A stretch of 64,000 bases of DNA from Botrytis cinerea B05.10. Lineage: Eukaryota > Ascomycota > Leotiomycetes > Helotiales > Sclerotiniaceae. Location: positions 1 through 64,000 of the forward strand of contig NC_037312.1 of NCBI RefSeq assembly GCF_000143535.2, written 5' to 3'. How positions within the stretch are numbered: the first letter of the stretch is position 1; the number at the start of each line of letters is the position of its first letter. The position numbers were made by a program, and so were the translations under genes. Shown here piece by piece: positions 58,528 to 64,000 of the stretch. Under the pieces are notes generated by a model. The model was not told the origin of the DNA and did no database searches. It was given only the letters and a program-made list of their open reading frames with translations.

Positions 58528-59946
58528 TTAATCTTTTAACATGCCCGGCTGCGGAAATGAGCTTCCGCTCTCCTCCGAGTGAACAGAACCCTCGATGTAC
58601 CCTCCTAGATCAACCTCTTGGGTGAGGCTAGGGGGGATCGGAGAGGCGTAGCGTAATGGCGTGGACGAGAAACGGTTGGCAGACGAGAACGGATTCTGGT
58701 GCGAGGGGGCAGCGGCATTGCGATACGGTCCGGGGCCTTGGTATTGATTGGTTGCTGGGACACGATTGGTGTAAGGGGTGTATCTCATATTAGCATTAGT
58801 ATTAACATTATACTTTGCATCGTTGGCTCGTTTCTCTTCGCAATTGCTCTTAATATGACCGGGCTTCTTGCAATAGAGGCAGAGGCCGAGATCAATACAT
58901 TGCTCTCGAGTATAACGAGATGGGGGACGCTGACCTTGGCGAGCAGCATCCAATTGCATAGGATCGCTAGAGAGATCCGGTGTAGGAAGGGTTGCAACAG
59001 GAGCCTGCTTTCTATCATGAGGTTTCGGTTGATCACGGTTGAAATTGGTACCTTGGTTCTTTCGTTGGCTATCGAGGTGAGTCTTTTCTTCCAAATCATC
59101 GTATATACCTTGCCACCAGATTGTCCATGCATCGATGTCGGCAGCAGAGGGTTTGTTAGGGCGGTTGACCGAAGCATCGATCAGCTCCTGGGAAACCTTG
59201 AGCTTAAGATCAGCGACTTGTTGCTCAGCGGTTTTCTTGCATTTTATAGCAAGCTGTTTGAACTCGGTGATGAAGTTACCAAACGGGATCTTCTTCATCT
59301 TGCACTTATCGTAATCCATAGAGGCTTTTCGTGAAAGATCAAGAGTCTGATATTGCTTGTTCAATTCGCACCAGATGCTCGCAACGGTGCGCCATCCGGA
59401 GGGCCAAAGGTTGGAATCATGCGGGTTGTCAGTGATTGCATCGAAGTGTATCTGATTGTTCGTATAAGCAGGACCAGAGAGCAGGTTAGCAAGGAATGTA
59501 ATCTTTTGAAACTCCGATTCGTTCTCGTAGTCGGCGGTTAAGCAACGATTTACCGCGCTACGGAACGCTGTGTATTGATCCTGACGCTTTGCAATGTCTT
59601 GCTCAACACCACTAAACTTCTCGGGGGCAGTGAGGTACTTTCGGCGGGGCGGGGCTTGCGGGTTATTACGAATGGCAAGTTTCAATATCTCAATTGTGTC
59701 TTTCAATTCGACAATCTTCGATTGGGCGTCGGTGACTTGGGCTTCCGCTGCAGCGGCTTGAGCTTGTAGTGAACTCGTGATCGATTCGATCGATTCAAAC
59801 ACAGCTTGAGCAGCTGCGAAATGTATAGCGTTCGGATCGTTGAACAAATCTGTGAACGAAGAGACATCAGTTTCGGCGGAGTTGAGAACATGGTTCAAGA
59901 AAAGGAACTGTGGGGATAGACCAGGTGCAGGTGCTTGGGCGGCCAT
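58528..59946 (-). CDS. Gypsy Gag (capsid/nucleocapsid) protein
   Basis: The ATG at 59946 gives 472 aa beginning MAAQAPAPG; the frame also extends upstream without another ATG. An alpha-helical first half carries a coiled-coil-like glutamine/alanine stretch. The C-terminal part holds one zinc knuckle, CLYCKKPGHIKSNC (CX2CX4HX4C), which binds genomic RNA. The last codons are ATG TTA AAA GAT TAA. Pol is read in the -1 frame across this end. Confidence 0.93.
   Translation of the reverse strand: MAAQAPAPGLSPQFLFLNHVLNSAETDVSSFTDLFNDPNAIHFAAAQAVFESIESITSSLQAQAAAAEAQVTDAQSKIVELKDTIEILKLAIRNNPQAPPRRKYLTAPEKFSGVEQDIAKRQDQYTAFRSAVNRCLTADYENESEFQKITFLANLLSGPAYTNNQIHFDAITDNPHDSNLWPSGWRTVASIWCELNKQYQTLDLSRKASMDYDKCKMKKIPFGNFITEFKQLAIKCKKTAEQQVADLKLKVSQELIDASVNRPNKPSAADIDAWTIWWQGIYDDLEEKTHLDSQRKNQGTNFNRDQPKPHDRKQAPVATLPTPDLSSDPMQLDAARQGQRPPSRYTREQCIDLGLCLYCKKPGHIKSNCEEKRANDAKYNVNTNANMRYTPYTNRVPATNQYQGPGPYRNAAAPSHQNPFSSANRFSSTPLRYASPIPPSLTQEVDLGGYIEGSVHSEESGSSFPQPGMLKD
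58533..58541 (-). promoter_or_regulatory. Candidate -1 ribosomal frameshift site at the gag/pol overlap
   Basis: In sense orientation gag ends ATG-TTA-AAA-GAT-TAA. G-TTA-AAA is close to known -1 slippery heptamers (GTTAAAC type), and slipping one base back enters the open pol frame before the gag stop. No downstream pseudoknot was worked out. Confidence 0.45.
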
Positions 59947-60106
59947 CCTTAGGACACTCTCAAGGTCGCAAAGCAACCCTGCAGAGTTCTTAAACAACAG
60001 CGGTTAGGGTGCGTGGCGGGCCAGTGGTGGGTACGATCAGCGCGATCGGGATGCGACGTCGGTGGAGTTTTTAATTAAAATGAAGCTGTGACAGCTTCTT
60101 ATGAAG

Positions 60107-60115
60107 ATGGTACAA
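60107..60115 (-). promoter_or_regulatory. Candidate self-priming primer-binding site
   Basis: Two bases inside the 5' LTR the sense strand reads TTGTACCAT. The reverse complement ATGGTACAA occurs within the same LTR at 60144-60152, about 36-40 bp downstream of its TATAAG. The run starts with no TGG, so it does not look like a normal tRNA-primed site. It fits Tf1-type self-priming, where the RNA 5' end folds back onto the site. Confidence 0.55.
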
Positions 60116-60117
60116 AC

Positions 60118-60266
60118 TATCAAGGCACGGGTAAAGACGTATATTGTACCATAAGGGTGGAAGAGCTATGGAAGAGTGAGGCCCTACTTATAGGAAGCAG
60201 GGCACGCTAGTAGTCCGTGCCTAAGGCACGAAGGCAACTACAGAACATGTAGTTGGCGCCGTGACA
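60118..60266 (-). repeat. 5' LTR of the Gypsy element with TATA box
   Basis: Identical as read to 53828-53976. A sense-strand TATAAG lies at 60187-60192. Transcription starting near 60152 would give an RNA beginning ATGGTACAA. The GCC-TTA-GGC hairpin is at 60216-60230. Confidence 0.93.
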
Positions 60267-62124
60267 GAAAGCTTTCACTCTTGGAACTTATTTTAATTAT
60301 AAAAAAAGAAAATATACTATTTTCTTTCAAATTTTTTTTTTTTACAATTCAAACAAAATAAACTAAAATCCAACTGATTGAAAATATTAAATAATATAAA
60401 CAAACTATTTAATATGTAATTAAACTTAAGCTTAACTATTTAACTTAAATTATTTAGTTCGTCCTGTAGGCCGGACTATTAGATACGCTGGCTGTAATGC
60501 TTGAGTTACAGTTTATGATCAAAGTGGTATTTTGTGAAAAGTCCCTTTAATCAAAATGCCATTTTCCTACTATGAACCTGCCAAGTCTCTTTCACGTGGA
60601 ACGTTTCTCTTCGTGATAGGTCTTTCTCGAGTCTCTTTCACGCAGGGGTGTTCAATAACTTGCTGGAAGTCTAACAATAATGAGTTCTGAAATGCTTAAT
60701 TTGAACTAATAATTTTCTGGGCCTACTGGATTGATTGACTTGATTCAACATTTTGAAGCGGATGGTATTACTTGCAGAATCTTGGACATGGAATCTTAGA
60801 TCTGATTGCAACTCACAAGATGGAAATAATGCTTACGACAAATTTTAGGTATAATAAAGCTAGACTGCAAACCATGGAACGCATTGTTTAAATTTCTGGC
60901 TGAAGCACACAATATGATGGAATTTCATGTACGAACATTCATAAGTTCTAAGTGTATTCTACTACTGGGCTGAAGCTGATCGATCATCAATCTTCTGTAC
61001 TTCGCCAATCTCTTTGATGGCCATGCGCCTTCAATTAATATTACTGGCTAGCTTTTGCCGTCCCCCATCAGGTGGTCAAAGAAGGAATCGGTCCAACGCT
61101 TACTTTTTAAATCTGTACGAGCAAAGGTGACATGACGTTCAGTCAGTCACACCAAACCAAAAATGGTCGTCCACCGTGCAAGCAGATAGAACAAAGCTAA
61201 TGTTCTATCCAAATCGCAGGATATAGGCACTTATGCAGATTTTTCCCCGTTTCGACCAACTCCATCGCGCAAGTATTGCCAATAATCTCAAATATAGATG
61301 CAGAAATTAATCAAAGAATCTTCATGGGTTTGTTGTTGTCATAGAAAACAAAGATATTTCTAGGAAATTCTCACGCCAAGGTACAGTCAAATTGTGGATG
61401 GCTGCCATGGCTTGAAAGCACCACATCCTTGGGGAACTTGCCGCTCCGATCACTCCTAACAGATCACGGCAAGTGTTGAAGATATCATTCCCCGAGACAG
61501 ACCCCGAGAGAATATTAAATATGGTCAGAAGACAGTGACAAATTTCCTTGGGTTCCTGATGTTTCTTATGGTTGAACCGTCGATGCAGATCTGGCGGTTT
61601 AGCAATGGTTACTAAAATCCAATGGAATGCCACTTTGACAGTGCTCCTCTTGAGAGGTATAGATAAAAGTCCAAGATGCTCGGATATGCGTGGGACAGGC
61701 GGGACGCAATTGTAATCGAATGAAAGCACGAGGAAGCCAGAGCAGTAGAATTTTGATCGATATGGTCTAATTGACAGTTGTTCTCCATTAAATCAAATGT
61801 AATATGACGAAATGTTGCTTCTAGAATTTAACAATCATGGGTAACTTCGAAAGGAGATACAGGATCGCGTTTAAAAAGATATAGTCTAGTTGTGCAGAGG
61901 GCACTTGCCTCTAAGGTACTTAGAGATGATTCATCTTTCGAGAAGTATCCATCTTATCAAAGGGCAAGACTGAGAATGTAAGGAATGGAACTGTACTCTT
62001 CTTATCATGAAACTACGTATCCAGTATTGTCATACAAGCCCAGGGTATCTTAATGACTCCTAATAACTCCCAATAAGACTACCACCAATTGTAATGTAGT
62101 ATTAATCAACTGATCGTAGTATAA
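60267..62124. other. Gene-free spacer with an uncertain frame
   Basis: About 1.85 kb between the Gypsy element and APC10. A 135-codon minus-strand frame at 61322-61729 has no ATG near its 5' edge and no family resemblance. It may be a decayed exon. Confidence 0.45.
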
Positions 62125-63507
62125 TCAACGCAATTCAGGCTCAGACATAAATCCAGGCTCGCTCAAACCACTTAGGTTTGGCATCTTGTGTTCACCCATT
62201 CTTGCCTGCGTGAAGTCTTTCCAGAATTGATCATCATTGCCGAAATCTCCATGCTTCAAATCGTCGTCAGGCCCTCCAAATTCATTCGGATCAATTGAAG
62301 AGCAGGTGTCATCCTCCTCCTCACCGAGATATGATGGCGGAGGAGACTCATGACGTTCATCATGAGAATATATCTTCAGCCCACGAACATGTGTATCCTT
62401 GCCATTCTGGTGATTTTCCAACACCTTAACTTGAATAATGAATGCGCGAAGTGTTTTTCCATCTGAACCTCCTCCTACGTGATCAAGGTTGACGTCAATC
62501 CAGCCTTTCGGTTGAACAAACGAGAGTTCAGAGAACGGAATTAGATCGTGGTAGCCTGTGCCCCCAAGCAACTGGATACGTGTTGGAGTGTAAGATTCAT
62601 CGGCTTCGAAATCAAGGAATATTCGAATGGCTCGAATTTTGGCGAATTTGGCAAAGTGGATGTTGAGGTAATGAGGCTGGGGTCCATCGGATCTGCAGGT
62701 GGGATGGATATGTCAGTAATTGTGCTAGTCTCTTGCCGAGCAGAAAGGAGAAGTAAAGACGAGCAGGTATATAATTCCTTACTGCCAAAACAAATTTGTG
62801 TCGTCGTCCCGAAGTGCAAGAACTCCACAGCCAGGCTTACTACTAGAAACAGTCCAGCTAGCCAAATTTCCAATCTCCTTCAACCCGAGAGCGGCAGGGT
62901 CGAATAATGGTGTATTATCCATGGTAGCTAGATGAGGCGATAAGTTAGATCTGTTATACATAATGAGTGGTGAGTTTGTGCATTGATATTTGGAATGGGA
63001 ATCAAAATACAATCGAATTGCTGTGCTACTGGTGCAAGTTGACCGGTTGGGACTGAGAGAGTGCGAAGTGAGAGCAGACATCTTCGAGTTCAAGAGGTTT
63101 TGGTTCTGATTCTAGTTACGATTTCTGTTGCGATTGCGGTTACTCTTTCCTCTCAATGTGTTGGTGATAAGTGCGGAAAGAAGGGGGAAGCGGGAAAAAT
63201 GGAATGATTCGAACAAACCTTCAACTGCGACATCTTCCAAACCTATATCCTCGTCCAAGTTTTCTAGATCTTCAATGGCAGGATCGCCTTCAGACTCATC
63301 CTCTCCGTCATCGTCTCCTTCACTCAAATCTTCTGTGCCTGTGGTTGAATCGTGTTCATCTTGTGCATCTCCCCCCAATGATAACATGCCCTGGACGGGA
63401 GTAACATTATTTTGATCGAATGGATTGGCGGTACGTCTTCTCCTAGTATTGTTATCAATCCCGAAATGCTCTTGATAATTGACAGTAGGAGTATGTGATG
63501 GAGGCAT
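62125..63507 (-). CDS. APC10: Anaphase-promoting complex subunit 10 (DOC domain)
   Basis: Three exons (63219-63507, 62783-62927, 62125-62692), 333 aa. The DOC domain is unmistakable after joining: EIGNLASWTVSSSKPGCGV, LRDDDTNLFW then QSDGPQPHYLNIHF, and FLDFEADESYTPTRI. APC10 binds the APC/C and helps recognise D-box substrates. The first exon encodes a fungal-style acidic leader (EDLSEGDDDGEDESEG) before the domain. The roughly 290-nt first intron (63218 down to 62928) is longer than others here, so that junction is the least certain; phases match (G plus CT). The C-terminal tail is longer than in yeast. It is a conserved cell-cycle gene, marking where core gene space begins. Confidence 0.9.
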
Positions 63508-64000
63508 TGTCAACAAATTGGCAAGGTCGTCATCAATGTTGAATTACAAAGTCTCTGATTCAACGCGAGGCTCAAGCTAGCTAGCAAACATGTGAACAAT
63601 TGTATAGTTATTTATTTTGCGTAATTTATCTTCACACCGCTTACTATTTATGGACACCGCCTCCATTCCTGTCGAGCCGCACGAGTCCCGGTACTCGAAT
63701 ATTTAATGGTGATTTGAATATATCACGTGCCTATCTTCTTCGATCGATATCCTTCCGAGCGAGCATCTTTCATTGCCACAGTACAAACATATTTAGCAAA
63801 TCTCTACTGCAAGATTTAGCTGTCTTTGTTCTGCATGTGTCATAGACATGTGGCCATATATACATTTTTACTATTCTTGTCTCCTGGTGGCGGTTTTTAT
63901 AGGGAGAGAGTCGTCCTGATCAAACCCAGGTCCCAGGGTTCGAATTTGAATGAGAAGTGCCTTTTCTTAGAATTTTGAAAACTGGTTGTCTCAAAAGAAG
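63508..64000. other. Upstream region of APC10
   Basis: About 0.5 kb to the window edge. It holds the APC10 promoter and a tRNA-like GGGTTCGAATT segment near 63937, but no complete tRNA. No gene was recognised. Confidence 0.5.

Larger units (their letters stand above)
53828..60266 (-). mobile_element. Complete Ty3/Gypsy chromovirus-type LTR retrotransposon
   Basis: A 6439-bp element on the minus strand, flanked by the 5-bp duplication GAAAG (53823-53827 and 60267-60271). The LTRs, 53828-53976 and 60118-60266, are 149 bp each and identical as read, so insertion is recent. Inside lie intact gag and pol frames with protease, reverse transcriptase, RNase H, integrase and a chromodomain. LTR ends are TG..TA in the sense direction. 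Unlike older repeats in the window it shows no AT drift. The element looks autonomous and possibly active. Confidence 0.97.

Noticed and set aside
58699..59334. 211-codon plus-strand frame opposite Gag
   Set aside because: Antisense shadow of Gag; no features of its own.
61322..61729. 135-codon minus-strand frame between the Gypsy element and APC10
   Set aside because: It starts at a non-ATG codon, no upstream exon could be built and no family was recognised.
63925..63965. Possible tRNA gene (GGGTTCGAATT box)
   Set aside because: No matching acceptor, D or anticodon stems could be built around it.

Overview
This window is the left end of a chromosome from a filamentous ascomycete (Pezizomycotina). 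It opens with 16 copies of the TAACCC telomere repeat. Genes have many short GT..AG introns (about 44-100 nt). The older repeats look mutated by RIP (C-to-T decay leaving TA-rich DNA). The gene families and the moderately AT-rich genes suggest a Leotiomycetes-like fungus; that placement is inference.

Layout. 1-97 is telomere. 98-9.7 kb is extremely AT-rich subtelomeric DNA with no gene; a decayed direct repeat pair about 7.3 kb apart suggests a ruined LTR retrotransposon. 9.7-31.9 kb is a mosaic of genes and repeat relics. Its genes are an aegerolysin (10.5 kb), a large MACPF-like protein (14.6-16.9 kb), a membrane protein with two HxxHC motifs, a truncated arginase, a short-chain dehydrogenase, a bZIP-like/DUF3425 regulator and a REX-type RNA exonuclease. 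Its relics are a 52-bp minisatellite, a solo LTR with target duplication, two MITE families and a pogo/Fot1-like element with TA duplication. 33.9-43.0 kb carries a phenylacetate-CoA-ligase-like enzyme, an MFS transporter, a TauD/TfdA-type oxygenase and an ATP-grasp-like protein, which look like a small specialised-metabolism cluster. 44.4-53.1 kb has prefoldin subunit 4, a DHA1 MFS transporter, a polytopic membrane protein and an isopenicillin-N-synthase-like oxygenase. 53.8-60.3 kb is a complete Ty3/Gypsy chromovirus with identical 149-bp LTRs and a 5-bp target duplication. 62.1-63.5 kb is APC10/Doc1 of the anaphase-promoting complex.

Most notable points. (1) An aegerolysin gene lies 3.5 kb from a MACPF-like gene, and these two families form bicomponent pores in other fungi. 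(2) The retrotransposon has an apparent self-priming signal, a -1 gag/pol overlap, a chromodomain and an AT-hook, and shows no RIP although its surroundings are RIP-eroded. (3) The 33.9-43.0 kb gene set is a candidate undescribed pathway.

Exon boundaries were placed by eye from splice consensus, reading frame and family resemblance. No database search was run, so family names rest on recognised motifs.
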